A DNA stretch of 64,000 bases from Deltaproteobacteria bacterium (GTDB taxonomy: Bacteria > Myxococcota > Kuafuiibacteriia > Kuafuiibacteriales > Kuafuiibacteriaceae): contig JADJBV010000002.1 of the NCBI GenBank assembly GCA_016703535.1, positions 2,418,001-2,482,000 on the forward strand, in the 5' to 3' direction. Made by a program: the position numbers and the translations under genes. This document shows, piece by piece, positions 29,025-38,223 of this stretch. Below the pieces are notes generated by a model. The model was not told where the DNA came from. It was given only the letters and a program-made list of their open reading frames with translations, and did no database searches. The first letter of the stretch is position 1, and every line of letters starts with the position of its first letter.

Positions 29025-30443
29025 TCAGCCCTTCTTCCCTTTGGCCGCCTTGGCCTTCTCCATCGCTTCGGCCCGGAGCGCCTTGGCCCGTCCGCTCTTG
29101 TTCACTTGCCGCGCTCGCCCAAACGCCAGATCGGCCTCGGCCACCTGATCGGTGATCACGCTACCGGCGGCCACGTAAGCCTGGTCCCCAATTTGGACCG
29201 GCGCCACCAAGGTGGAGTTGCTGCCGATGAACACGCCTTCGCCGATCTCGGTCAGGTATTTGCCGTAGCCATCGTAGTTGCAGGTGATGGTCCCGGCCCC
29301 GACGTTGGTGCCGGCGCCGATCTCGGCGTCGCCCAGGTACGCCAGGTGGTTGGCCTTGGCGCCTTTGCCGAGCCGGGTCTTCTTCAGCTCCACGAAGTTG
29401 CCCACGTGGGCCTCGTCCATCACGACCGCACCCGGACGCAGCCGGGCGAAGGGCCCGAGGATCGCGCCGCGATCGGCTTGGGCGTCTTCGATGACCGTGT
29501 AGGGCCGAACCGTGACCCGATCGCCCAAAATTCCGTTCTGGATCACCACGCCGGTGTCCAAGGTGCAGCCTCGACCGATCTTGGTGCGCCCGCCGAGGTG
29601 CACGTTCGGCTGGATGACCGTGTCGGCCCCGATCTCGACCTCGGTGCCCACGTAGGTCCGCTCCGGATCGATCATGGTGACGCCGCGCTCCAGGTGCCCG
29701 AGGTTGATCCGTCGGCGCAAGGTGGCGGCCAACTCGGCCAACTCGGCTTGGGTGTTGGCGCCCTTCACCTCGGTGGGATCATCCACCAAGAGGGTGCCCA
29801 CCGAGTGCCCGTCGGCCTTGGCGATGGCCACCAGATCGGTGAGGTAATATTCCTTCTGGGCGTTGTCGTTTTTCAGGCGCGACAAGGCGCTCCGCAGGAA
29901 CTCAGAATCTACTGAATAGATTCCGGCGTTGACCTCGGTGATCTGGCGGATCTCGGGGCTGGCGTCCTTCTCTTCCACGATCTTCAGGAAGTGGTGGGCC
30001 TCGTCCCGGACGATCCTTCCATAACCTTTTGGTTGTGAAAGCCGGGTGGTGATCAAGGCCAGAGGGCCTTTGGTTTCGTCGAGGACCCCACCCAAGGCCT
30101 TGAGGGTCTCGGCCCGGAGGAGCGGCACGTCCCCATACAGTATGAGGACCCGGCCGTGGAAACCTTCGAGGGCGGGGAGGGCCTGCATCACCGCGTGGCC
30201 GGTGCCTTTTTGTTCACTTTGGAGCCCAAAACGCAGGCCGGGGAACGCCGGTTCGACGGTCTTTTGGACCTGCTCGGCTTGGTGGCCGATCACCAAAACC
30301 ACCGGATCGGCGCCGACGGACCGGGCCAAGCGGATCGGGTGGTGGACCATGGGCTCGCCCGAAAGTTCGTGGAGCACCTTGGCCCGCTCGGATTTCATGC
30401 GGGTCCCTTGGCCGGCGGCCAAGATCACGGAGGCGAGGGCCAT
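29025..30443 (-). CDS. glmU: bifunctional GlcNAc-1-phosphate uridyltransferase / GlcN-1-phosphate acetyltransferase
   Basis: The 472-residue enzyme has an N-terminal pyrophosphorylase domain with the nucleotide motif LAAGQGTRMKSERAKVLH, then QKGTGHAV, YGDVPLL and NAGIYS. The C-terminal left-handed beta-helix (hexapeptide repeats) carries the acetyltransferase site (LKKTRLGKGAKANHLAYLGD). The Lys/Ala-rich C-terminal tail is poorly conserved. With glmS directly downstream it supplies UDP-GlcNAc for peptidoglycan and lipid A. It lies 62 bp after the LPMO-like gene on the same strand. Confidence 0.97.
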   Translation of the reverse strand: MALASVILAAGQGTRMKSERAKVLHELSGEPMVHHPIRLARSVGADPVVLVIGHQAEQVQKTVEPAFPGLRFGLQSEQKGTGHAVMQALPALEGFHGRVLILYGDVPLLRAETLKALGGVLDETKGPLALITTRLSQPKGYGRIVRDEAHHFLKIVEEKDASPEIRQITEVNAGIYSVDSEFLRSALSRLKNDNAQKEYYLTDLVAIAKADGHSVGTLLVDDPTEVKGANTQAELAELAATLRRRINLGHLERGVTMIDPERTYVGTEVEIGADTVIQPNVHLGGRTKIGRGCTLDTGVVIQNGILGDRVTVRPYTVIEDAQADRGAILGPFARLRPGAVVMDEAHVGNFVELKKTRLGKGAKANHLAYLGDAEIGAGTNVGAGTITCNYDGYGKYLTEIGEGVFIGSNSTLVAPVQIGDQAYVAAGSVITDQVAEADLAFGRARQVNKSGRAKALRAEAMEKAKAAKGKKG

Positions 30444-30505
30444 TGACCCGGAAACCTCCCACTCGGCCGCCCCACCGTCAACGGGCCGGGTTCAACAGCG
30501 CGGGC

Positions 30506-31357
30506 TCACGGGCGGCGCCGGCCCAGGGCCCACAACGCCAGCCCCAGGAACGGCATCAGGTCCGAGACGGCGCCGGTCCCGCTGGCCGCGCAGCCGCCGC
30601 CGATCTTCTGAGCGGTCATGCCCAGCCCCCCGTCCGAGGGGGGTGTGGGGCCCAGGTCGAGGGTCCCAACGTCAACGATGCCGCCGCTGTCTCGGGTGAA
30701 GCCGCCGTCGTTGGGCCCGGGGCCCGAGTCGGCGACCGCTCCGCTGTCCCCAGGGAGGCCCAGGTCGGGCTGGCCCCCGTCGTCCCCAGGCCCGGTGTCG
30801 GGGAGGGGGCCGCTGTCCTCCGGGAAGCCGGCGTCCACGGGCGGCCGCACCAAGATCAGGTCCGCACATTGATAGTAGATGTCGTCGCCCCCCAAGACGT
30901 AGGGCGGCTTGTCGTACATCACCTGGATCACCTGGAGCGTGCAGTTGTTGCACTCGACGTTGGGGAGCGGGATGTCGAGGGTGGTGAAGCCGCCCGCGGT
31001 GTCGGCGATGCCGTCGAGCAACACGTTGGCGTTGGAGTATCGCTCGATGGTCGGGGTGGTGGAGTCACAGCCCGCGGTGCAGGCCGGATCCACGAAGTCG
31101 TCGTCGCCGTCTTCGTCGAAGGCGATCCGAAAGTGGCCCGGGTGATCGATGTATTCGTCGAAGGTCAAAGTGATCACCGAACCCGAGACGTAGGTGGTGA
31201 CGTTGTTGCTGCGGGCCCCGTTGAGGCGCCCGCAGGGTCCGGTCTTGAGCGTGCCTTGGCCGTAACGGCTGGGGGGATCGACCAGGCCGAGGTGGGCCCA
31301 AGCCTGGACCGGAGCGCCGCAGAGGAGAAACACCAAAAAGCCGAGGCCGACGCGCAT
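30506..31357 (-). CDS. secreted polysaccharide-monooxygenase-like protein with MYXO-CTERM-like tail
   Basis: The 283-residue protein starts at ATG 31357. The signal peptide (to AWA, residue 21) would leave His22 as the mature N-terminus, reading HLGLVDPPSRYG. LPMOs need an N-terminal His in a copper His brace, and a second pair of histidines sits in DHPGHFRIAF (H72, H75). Eight Cys between residues 42 and 150 suggest disulfides. I recall a family of this type annotated as SCE4755 polysaccharide monooxygenase-like from Sorangium. A Pro/Asp/Gly-rich linker leads to GGGCAASG, a hydrophobic helix (LMPFLGLALWALG) and RRRP, a MYXO-CTERM-like sorting tail. Oxidative cleavage of chitin or another polysaccharide is inference. 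Confidence 0.75.
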   Translation of the reverse strand: MRVGLGFLVFLLCGAPVQAWAHLGLVDPPSRYGQGTLKTGPCGRLNGARSNNVTTYVSGSVITLTFDEYIDHPGHFRIAFDEDGDDDFVDPACTAGCDSTTPTIERYSNANVLLDGIADTAGGFTTLDIPLPNVECNNCTLQVIQVMYDKPPYVLGGDDIYYQCADLILVRPPVDAGFPEDSGPLPDTGPGDDGGQPDLGLPGDSGAVADSGPGPNDGGFTRDSGGIVDVGTLDLGPTPPSDGGLGMTAQKIGGGCAASGTGAVSDLMPFLGLALWALGRRRP

Positions 31358-32031
31358 GCGTCGCACCCTGGTGCAAATCTCGTGCAATTTTGGGTGGCCC
31401 CAGTCGCCCTCGGCGCCTGCCTCACCCTGGCGCCCGAGGCCCTCAGTTCACCGGTGACCCGGGGCCCGTCGCGTGGCGTTCGGCCATCGGCTGTTTCAAC
31501 CTGGACGCCCAACCCATTTCGCTCGATCCCACGCGACTGACCGCTGCGCCACCACGACGCAGTCCGACGTATGGATGCCGCATCCCTCGAAAGGACCGTC
31601 CGCGCCCGCCTCGCCGCGCAGGCGGCGGCTTCGGAGCGGTTTGAACGAAGTTCGGCCAGAGCCGACGTTCCACCCACCTTGCCGGCGGCCAAGGTCGCCG
31701 GTCTGACGTTGTTCGGCCTCCGGGTCGGGCGTGCCTTCCAAGGAGAGGTCCAGTCATGTCGCTCAAGATCCAACTGCACCAACTGACCACGCAGACCCTG
31801 GACGCCCTGGCTCAATCGCCATCCTATCCCTGCACCAGCAACTCGGGAGGTTGGCTTTGGCTCAGCTGGATCGGGAGCACGGGCTGTCTTTTGCCCGCGT
31901 CGACGTGGTGGTCGAACAGGCCGATCCGGACGAAGGGAACCAGGACGTCCTGGTGGCGACGGCCTCGTCCTGCTGGTCCCCCCTCCAGGGCGCCGGTTGA
32001 GGCCCGAATACGCCGACTTGGGCTCGAAAAT
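31358..32031. other. intergenic region with no intact gene
   Basis: About 670 bp between the divergent LPMO-like and OmpA genes. The left end holds the LPMO-like leader, including direct repeats TTGCACGAGA and TTTGCACC on the minus strand. The middle carries short coding-like segments in different frames (listed separately). I find no RNA gene, repeat or mobile element in it. Confidence 0.5.
31571..32000 (+). pseudogene. possible decayed, frameshifted open reading frame
   Basis: Three adjacent plus-strand segments have coding-like codon use (G/C at third positions) but lie in three different frames. They are 31571-31783 (starting MDAASLERTVRARLAAQ), about 31756-31820 (MSLKIQLHQLTTQTLDALAQ) and about 31830-32000 (LGRLALAQLDREHGLSFARV, then VDVVVEQADPDEGNQDVLVA). 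One explanation is a gene broken by two indels; another is chance open frames in GC-rich DNA. I recognise no family. Confidence 0.25.
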
Positions 32032-32060
32032 TTGGCCTGACCTCCGGTCGCCGCTATAGT
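32032..32060 (+). promoter_or_regulatory. sigma-70-like promoter of the OmpA-family gene, possibly leaderless
   Basis: TTGGCC (32032-32037), a 17-bp spacer and TATAGT (32055-32060) match the -35 and -10 boxes well. The GTG start of the downstream gene is only 8 nt after the -10 box, so transcription would begin at or next to the start codon. Confidence 0.55.
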
Positions 32061-32068
32061 CCCGCGGA

Positions 32069-33823
32069 GTGACCCTCAGGGCCCAAGCAGCTTGGCTGGC
32101 CCTCGGCCTGCTTTTGAGTCCGGCCTTGGCCGAGGCCCAGCTTGGTGCGAGCACCGGCACGGGCAACAACCTCAACATCGAACACTACCAGCCCTCCTTG
32201 TTGGGCTTGGCCGTGCAAGATCGAGCCCGAGGTCAGGTCTGGCGCGAATATTCGGTGGGGATCTTCGCCCACTACGCCCGCAACCCGCTGGTGCTCTTCG
32301 CCGATCGCCTCCAAATCGGCGAGGTGGTGGGCCATCGGCTGAGCCTCGATTTGGTGGGCTCCATTGGCCTCCTCGACTTCTTGGAGTTGGGCTTGGCGAT
32401 CCCGGTGACCCTCTACCAGCTGGGCGACTCGGGCTTGCCGACCGGAGATCTCGACAAGACCGGCTTCCGGGATCTGCGCGTGCAAGCCAAGTTGACGATC
32501 TTGACCCAGGAGCGGACCGGGATCATCGGCCTGTCGCTGGTGCCCGAACTTTCGATCCCCGTCGGATCCACCGACTCCTTCCTCGGCGACGGCAACGTCA
32601 CTTTTTCACCCACTTTATTGGTCGATCGTCGCTTTGACATCCTCTTTGGTTTTCGCATCGGCGCCGGCTTTGGCATCAAGCTCCGGCCCCGGGCCGAGAT
32701 CGGCAACGTCGAGATCGGCAACGAGTTCTACTATCGGGCCGGCGCTGGCTTGGGCCTGCCCAACCTCCTCGACCTCCACCCCGAGGCCATCGCTGAACTC
32801 TCCGGCACCTCCCGGATCGACGAGCTCTTCGAAAAGCGGGAGCAGAATCCGTTCCTGGGTCGCCTAGGCCTGCGGGTCCATTCGGACCTCGAGCCGGGCC
32901 ACCGAGTGATCTACACCGGCGGCGTGTCGGCCGGCGCCACTCGAGGTTACGGCGCCCCTGATTTTCAGGTGTTTTTGGGCGCGATCTACCAGCGCTATTT
33001 GTCGGACCGCGATGGCGATCTGATCTGGGACGACGACGACGCCTGCCCCGATGACCCCGAAGATCGAGACGACTTCGAGGACTCGGACGGCTGCCCCGAA
33101 CCCGACAACGACAAAGACGGCCTGCCCGACACCGCCGATCGTTGCCCCAACGACCCGGAGGACTTCGATCAGTTCGAAGATCTGGACGGCTGCCCCGAAC
33201 CCGACAACGACAAAGACGGCATCCCGGACACCCAGGACAAGTGCCCCAACGATCCCGAAGATCCGGACGGCTTCGAAGATCAAGACGGCTGCCCCGATCC
33301 TGACAATGATCGGGACGGCATCCCCGACGCCGAGGACAAGTGCCCCGGCGAAAAGGAAGTGATCAACGGCGAGCTCGATGAAGACGGTTGCCCCGACGAA
33401 GGTGAGACCCACGTCGAGGTCACCTCCGAGAAGGTCACCATCGACAGCAAGATCATGTTCGACTTCGACTCGGATCGGATCCGCTCCGAGAGCTTCAGCA
33501 TCCTCAACCAGGTCGCCTTGACCTTGAAGGCCAACCCTCAGCTCTTGCGGATCCGGATCGAGGGCCACACCGACGAACAAGGTCGAGCCGACTACAACCG
33601 CAGCCTGTCTCAGCGGCGGGCCACCTCGGTGATGCGTTACCTGATCCAGCGCGGTGTCGAAGAGCGCCGCCTGGAGGCCGAGGGTTACGGCGAAGACAAG
33701 CCCTTGGTCAGCGGCCACGACGAGGCGGCCTGGGCCAAAAATCGGCGCGTCGAGTTCACCATCCTCGAACAAGAGGGCGCCTCCGAAAGCGGGACCCGCC
33801 CCCTCGAGCCCCCGGCCCAGTGA
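32069..33823 (+). CDS. OmpA-family outer-membrane protein with thrombospondin type 3 calcium repeats
   Basis: The 584-residue protein starts at GTG 32069, directly before a signal peptide ending AEA at QLGAS. Residues 25-310 look like a beta-barrel (alternating hydrophobic strands such as GIIGLSLVPELSIPVG). About 315-430 is an Asp-rich calcium-binding TSP3 array (DNDKDGLPDTADRCPNDPED and similar, four to five copies). The C-terminal OmpA domain binds peptidoglycan: IMFDFDSDRIRSES, then IRIEGHTDEQGRADYN and LSQRRATSVMRYL. It probably links outer membrane to cell wall. The next gene is also secreted but separated by about 190 bp. Confidence 0.93.
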   Translation: MTLRAQAAWLALGLLLSPALAEAQLGASTGTGNNLNIEHYQPSLLGLAVQDRARGQVWREYSVGIFAHYARNPLVLFADRLQIGEVVGHRLSLDLVGSIGLLDFLELGLAIPVTLYQLGDSGLPTGDLDKTGFRDLRVQAKLTILTQERTGIIGLSLVPELSIPVGSTDSFLGDGNVTFSPTLLVDRRFDILFGFRIGAGFGIKLRPRAEIGNVEIGNEFYYRAGAGLGLPNLLDLHPEAIAELSGTSRIDELFEKREQNPFLGRLGLRVHSDLEPGHRVIYTGGVSAGATRGYGAPDFQVFLGAIYQRYLSDRDGDLIWDDDDACPDDPEDRDDFEDSDGCPEPDNDKDGLPDTADRCPNDPEDFDQFEDLDGCPEPDNDKDGIPDTQDKCPNDPEDPDGFEDQDGCPDPDNDRDGIPDAEDKCPGEKEVINGELDEDGCPDEGETHVEVTSEKVTIDSKIMFDFDSDRIRSESFSILNQVALTLKANPQLLRIRIEGHTDEQGRADYNRSLSQRRATSVMRYLIQRGVEERRLEAEGYGEDKPLVSGHDEAAWAKNRRVEFTILEQEGASESGTRPLEPPAQ

Positions 33824-34017
33824 GGCATCGTCAGCCCAGGCACTGAGGGCCCAAGCCCCCGGCGCCTCCTCCCTACATTGCTGACGGGCTAAAAAGGGTG
33901 GACGCCAACCCTCCGGAGTCAGGCGCCTTTGAGGTCCCGAGGCCGAACGCTCAGGGTTCACCGGGATCGGCCGCCCGCCCGAGCGCCGACGGCCCGGCTC
34001 TTGCGAGATCCTGGGCC

Positions 34018-36852
34018 ATGATGGGGCGAGGTCTTCGGCAAGGGTGGTGGCTGCTCCTCTGCGTCGTCGGCGCGCCCCAGATCGCCCAGGCTTTTGCCCC
34101 GACCCCGCGTCCTTGGCCCGGGACCCCCGAACGTTTTCTCCGCACCACGGCCGATCCCGAGGTCCGGATCGATCAACGCCCCCTGGGCCGCCTGGGGCTC
34201 AGGCCTTGGTCCTACCGCCCCGACGGTCGGGTGGCCTGGGCGTTTAATCCGAGCCCACTCCAGCCCCGGCCGATGACCCCGGCGACCGCGGCCGAGTTGG
34301 CCTTGGGGGCGGGGCGCAGCTTGGCCAAGTCCTTGGGCATCGACCCGGAAGATCTCGATCTCGTCGGGACCAACCACTTCGGAGGTTGGATCACCGTCAC
34401 CTTGCGGCAGAGCAAAAGTGGTCTGCCGGTGCATCGCGGCTTTGTCCTCTTCACCTATCGGGACGGCCAACTCGCGGCCTTCCGCAACGAACTCTATGTG
34501 CCGATCGGCGTGCCCGAGGTCCCGGTGGTCGACGCCGAGGCCGCCGCCGCCCGGGCCGAGGCCTTGGCCAAAGAGGTCGGGCCCGAGGCCAAGGTGGTCG
34601 AGCCGCCGTCCCTGATCTGGTGGGCCCCCGGTGATGATCCGGAGGAGCTCAAGGTCGCCTGGAAGGTGCGGGTCAGCGCCCGCCGCCCACGGCTCGAACT
34701 TTCGATGTTCCTCGACGCCGCCACCGGGGCCTTGTTGGCCGCCGACGATGAGGTCCGGCACGCCGATGGTGAAGGGCGGATCCGGATGGCGGTCGACGCT
34801 CAAACCGCGACCGATCCTCAACAGGTGCCTTTCCGTGTGCCCTTCCTCGAGCTGTCGGCCTTGAACACCGACGCCGACGGAGAAGTACAGGCCACCGGCA
34901 CCCACGAACTCAGCTACCGAAGTGAGGTCGCCGAGATCTCCGATCAATCCGGGCAAGCGCTGGAGACCTTCACGGTCCAGTTCCAAGGCCCCTTCCGCAC
35001 CTACGACCTGGTGCCTCAGCGCCTGAGCCAGGCCGACCCCTTTGTGCACGTGCACGTGATCAAGGACTTCGTCCGCCAGATCACGCCCAACCTGGGTTGG
35101 CTCGATCAGCGCCTGTTGGTGAACGTGAACCTGCCCGACGTCTGCAACGCCTATTGGGATGGGCAGACCATCAACTTTTATCAAGCGGGCGGCGGCTGCA
35201 ACAACACCGGCCGGATCGCGTCGGTGGTCTATCACGAGTTCGGTCACGGTTATCACCAGCAGCTGACCAACAACGTGGTTGGATCGGTGGGTGAGGGCAG
35301 CGGTGATTTCTTGGCCGCCACCTTGGCCGGTGATCCGGTGATCGGCCGTGGCATCGCCACCAACGGCGGTGGCCTACGCCGCATCGACGAAGATCGGCGC
35401 TACCCCGAGCACTACGTCAACGAGGTCCACGACGACGGGCTGATCTGGGCCTCGCCCCTATGGAACCTGCGGGAGGCCTTGATCCAAAAACACGGCGAAT
35501 GGTCGGGCCGCCGACAGGTCGAGCGGGCCTTCGTCAAGGCTCTGACCCAAGGCCCGGGGCTCTCGACGGCCTATCCCGCCATCCTGTTCGGCGACGACGA
35601 CGACAACGACCTCAATAACGGCACTCCCAACAGCTGCGAGATCAACGCCGCCTTCCGCGGGGCCGGGCTGATCTCGGCGGGCCAAATCAACCACCAAGAG
35701 GTCCCGGGCCGAGCCTTTGTGCGGATCCGCCACGCGGCGCCGGGCCGCTTCGTGCCCAACGGGGCCGGCGGGATCATCGTCGAGGCCACCACCGAAAACC
35801 GCTCCAGCTGCGGCAGCTACGATCCGGCGGCCTTGGAGCTGCACTTCGCGCCGGGGATCAGCGGCGGCACCTTCACCCCGGTCCCGATGATCGCCGGCGC
35901 CAACGGCCTGAGCGCCGAGCTCAGCGGCCTTTCGGTCGGCGACACCTTTCGCTATTTCTTCCGCCTGAACGCTGGGGGCGTCACCTTCAGCGAAGGCGAC
36001 GAAAACGCGCCCCACCTGGGCTGGATCGCTGAACACACCGGACGTGAGCTGCTGGTCGAAGGTTTTGAGGCGGGCCTGGGCAACTTCACCCACGGCACCG
36101 TCGGCAGCGACCTGGTCGACGACTGGGAGGCCGGGGTCCCCCGAGGCACCTACTTCGATCCGTTCGAGGCCTGGCGGGGCGGGCAAGTGGCGGGCACCGA
36201 TCTGGCGAGCGGCGGCACCGGTGGACGCAACGGCGGCGCCAAGCCGGGCCGCACCACCTTCCTCGACTCACCGTCCCTCACCAGCTCCGGCGTCGAACAC
36301 CTGCGCCTGGAGCTTTGGCATCACCACGCCATCGACGGCACCTTGCGGATCTCGATCGATGGCCAGGAGCTTTGGCGTTACGTCGGGACCGGCACCCAAT
36401 GGAGCCGGGGCTGGCGTTATCTTTCGGTGCCGCTGCCGGCCGAGTTCGCGGATCGGAGCACGCCTTTTGTCATCCGCTTCGAGGCCAGCCCCAGCGCCAA
36501 CAACCCCCTCGGCGGTTGGGCTCTGGATGAAGTGAGGGTCGTGGGCTCCGAGATCCCGCCTCCTCCGCCTCCACCTCCTCCTCCACCCGTCGACCCGCCG
36601 GTCGAGCCGCCGCTCGACCCGCCCACCACCGATCCGCCGCTGGTCGGGGTGGATCCACCGGCCGACTCCGGGACCCCCGGGGCCCCGGCGCCCGCCGCAG
36701 CCGAGGCCACCGGTCTGAAAAAACAAGGAATTGCGGGTGGATGCCGCTGCGTGTCCCCGGCAACACCGGCCCTCGGTTCGAACCTTGGCGCCGCCCTGCT
36801 GGTGATCGGCGCCGGGCTCGGTCTGAGAAAAAAGCGTCCTCGCCGCGGTTGA
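34018..36852 (+). CDS. M36/fungalysin-like secreted zinc metallopeptidase with MYXO-CTERM-like tail
   Basis: From ATG 34018 the protein is 944 residues; upstream in-frame codons precede no signal peptide, while this start gives one (WWLLLCVVGAPQIAQA). An N-terminal FTP/PepSY-like propeptide covers about residues 60-280. The catalytic zinc site is HEFGHGYHQQ (H406, E407, H410) with the third ligand in GEGSGDF (E426), as in family M36. An immune-inhibitor-A/MAM-like beta domain follows (ELLVEGFEAGLGNF). A Pro-rich linker (poly-Pro then VDPPVEPPLDPP) ends in GGCRCVSP, a membrane helix and KKRPRRG, a MYXO-CTERM-like sorting signal. It is likely secreted and then surface-held or released by that tail. 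Confidence 0.88.
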   Translation: MMGRGLRQGWWLLLCVVGAPQIAQAFAPTPRPWPGTPERFLRTTADPEVRIDQRPLGRLGLRPWSYRPDGRVAWAFNPSPLQPRPMTPATAAELALGAGRSLAKSLGIDPEDLDLVGTNHFGGWITVTLRQSKSGLPVHRGFVLFTYRDGQLAAFRNELYVPIGVPEVPVVDAEAAAARAEALAKEVGPEAKVVEPPSLIWWAPGDDPEELKVAWKVRVSARRPRLELSMFLDAATGALLAADDEVRHADGEGRIRMAVDAQTATDPQQVPFRVPFLELSALNTDADGEVQATGTHELSYRSEVAEISDQSGQALETFTVQFQGPFRTYDLVPQRLSQADPFVHVHVIKDFVRQITPNLGWLDQRLLVNVNLPDVCNAYWDGQTINFYQAGGGCNNTGRIASVVYHEFGHGYHQQLTNNVVGSVGEGSGDFLAATLAGDPVIGRGIATNGGGLRRIDEDRRYPEHYVNEVHDDGLIWASPLWNLREALIQKHGEWSGRRQVERAFVKALTQGPGLSTAYPAILFGDDDDNDLNNGTPNSCEINAAFRGAGLISAGQINHQEVPGRAFVRIRHAAPGRFVPNGAGGIIVEATTENRSSCGSYDPAALELHFAPGISGGTFTPVPMIAGANGLSAELSGLSVGDTFRYFFRLNAGGVTFSEGDENAPHLGWIAEHTGRELLVEGFEAGLGNFTHGTVGSDLVDDWEAGVPRGTYFDPFEAWRGGQVAGTDLASGGTGGRNGGAKPGRTTFLDSPSLTSSGVEHLRLELWHHHAIDGTLRISIDGQELWRYVGTGTQWSRGWRYLSVPLPAEFADRSTPFVIRFEASPSANNPLGGWALDEVRVVGSEIPPPPPPPPPPPVDPPVEPPLDPPTTDPPLVGVDPPADSGTPGAPAPAAAEATGLKKQGIAGGCRCVSPATPALGSNLGAALLVIGAGLGLRKKRPRRG

Positions 36853-36894
36853 CGCCCCTCTGGATCCGCCGCACCGTGTCAAGGGGGTCTCCCG

Positions 36895-38172
36895 ATGGGC
36901 GGCAAGATCGAGCGCATCGAGCTGTTCCACGTCGAGGTCCCGCTCCCGACGCCGTTTTATCCGGTCTGGATCCCTGGCTATCCACAACATCGACAGTGTT
37001 CGACGCTGCTCGCGGTCACCACCCGCGACGGGCTGGTCGGTTACGCCACCGGTCCGGCCTTCGCGCGAGAGCGAGAGAGCCTCGGCGACTTCATCGGACA
37101 GTTTTTGCTCGGCCTCGACGCCTACGACGTCGACCTGGTGCGGGAGCGCTTGCGGCAGGCCTCTTTTTTGGGTTGGCGCAACAGCTGGATGGACATCGCC
37201 TTCTGGGATCTGGCGGCCAAGGCTCGTCAACTTCCCTTGCATCGCCTCTTGGCGGAGCGGCTGTCGGCCACCGGGCCGGCGCCCACCACCTTGCCGGCCT
37301 ACGCCTCCTTCCTGGAGCTGCGCCCCGCTCGGGCCCGGGCCGAGGCGCTGGAGCGGGCTCAACGGCTGGGCTTCCGCGCCGCCAAGATCCCGGTCCACGC
37401 CCAAGACGAAGCCGAAGATCAGGCCCAACTCGAGTTGGCCCGTTCGGCGGTGGGGCCCACCTTCGAGTTGATGGCCCACGCCCACCAGGCCTGGAGCGTC
37501 TCGTTGGTGAAAGAGGTGCCCCGTTGGGATCTGCCTCGGGCCCAACGTTTTGTGCGCCTGGCCGAAAGCCTCGGCTACCGCTGGGTGCAAGAGCCCTTGC
37601 ACGACGAAAGTTGGGACGAGTTGGCCGAGCTGTCGGCGGGTTCCCAGATCGCCATCGCCGGGGGTGATCTCAGCTTCAACTTCGTGCCCCTGGCGGCCTT
37701 GATCAGGGCCCGTTGTTATTCGGTGCTGACGCCGGACGCGTCCTTCGCCGGCCTCGGCACGGTGCTGAAGACCATGGCCGCTTGTCATCGCCACGGCCTG
37801 GGCTTTTCGCCTTCGGCGGTGTCCGACGGCCTCGATCTGTTGGCCAACCTCCACGCCTTGGCCGCCTGGGCTCAGCTCCGGGGTGAAGCCGAGTCCGCCC
37901 GGCTGGAGTACGCCTGGGAGCCGCCCGCGGTGATCCCCGAGCACCGGGACGCGCTGCTCACCGCGCCGGTCGAGATTGGCCCCGACGGTCGAGTGACGGT
38001 GCCGACCGGGCCGGGCCTGGGCGTCGAGCTTGATCCCCGAGCGCTGCGTCGTTACGCGACCCGTTTTTATCACGTGACCCCGGTGCGTTTTGTGGTCAGC
38101 TCGGCCCGCCGGGCCGGCCTCAAAGAGACCGCCGATTTGGCGCGACCGGAGCGGGCCCGGATCCGCCGCTGA
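36895..38172 (+). CDS. enolase-superfamily (mandelate racemase/muconate lactonizing-like) protein with altered metal ligands
   Basis: The 425-residue protein has the capping domain (ERIELFHVEVPL) and a TIM-barrel. Superfamily landmarks include RAAKIPVH (first Lys motif), WVQEPL (E233) and IAGGD (D258). The usual first metal ligand motif V/D-A-N-Q-A-W reads MAHAHQAW, so His195 replaces Asp, and the third ligand Glu is Asp258. A 10-12 residue insert (KEVPRWDLPR) follows. The substrate cannot be assigned; the changes suggest a non-standard metal site or lost activity. It begins 42 bp after the peptidase, with GGGGG about 8 nt before the ATG. Confidence 0.8.
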   Translation: MGGKIERIELFHVEVPLPTPFYPVWIPGYPQHRQCSTLLAVTTRDGLVGYATGPAFARERESLGDFIGQFLLGLDAYDVDLVRERLRQASFLGWRNSWMDIAFWDLAAKARQLPLHRLLAERLSATGPAPTTLPAYASFLELRPARARAEALERAQRLGFRAAKIPVHAQDEAEDQAQLELARSAVGPTFELMAHAHQAWSVSLVKEVPRWDLPRAQRFVRLAESLGYRWVQEPLHDESWDELAELSAGSQIAIAGGDLSFNFVPLAALIRARCYSVLTPDASFAGLGTVLKTMAACHRHGLGFSPSAVSDGLDLLANLHALAAWAQLRGEAESARLEYAWEPPAVIPEHRDALLTAPVEIGPDGRVTVPTGPGLGVELDPRALRRYATRFYHVTPVRFVVSSARRAGLKETADLARPERARIRR

Positions 38173-38223
38173 GGTCTTTCCGGGCTGGCACTTCTTGGCC
38201 CGAGGCGCTACGCCGACCGGACG

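Noticed and set aside
33015..33410. Tandem DNA repeat in the OmpA-family gene as a CRISPR-like or mobile repeat
   Set aside because: The repeats are in-frame TSP3 protein units (DNDKDG, CPND) within one coding sequence, with no spacers.
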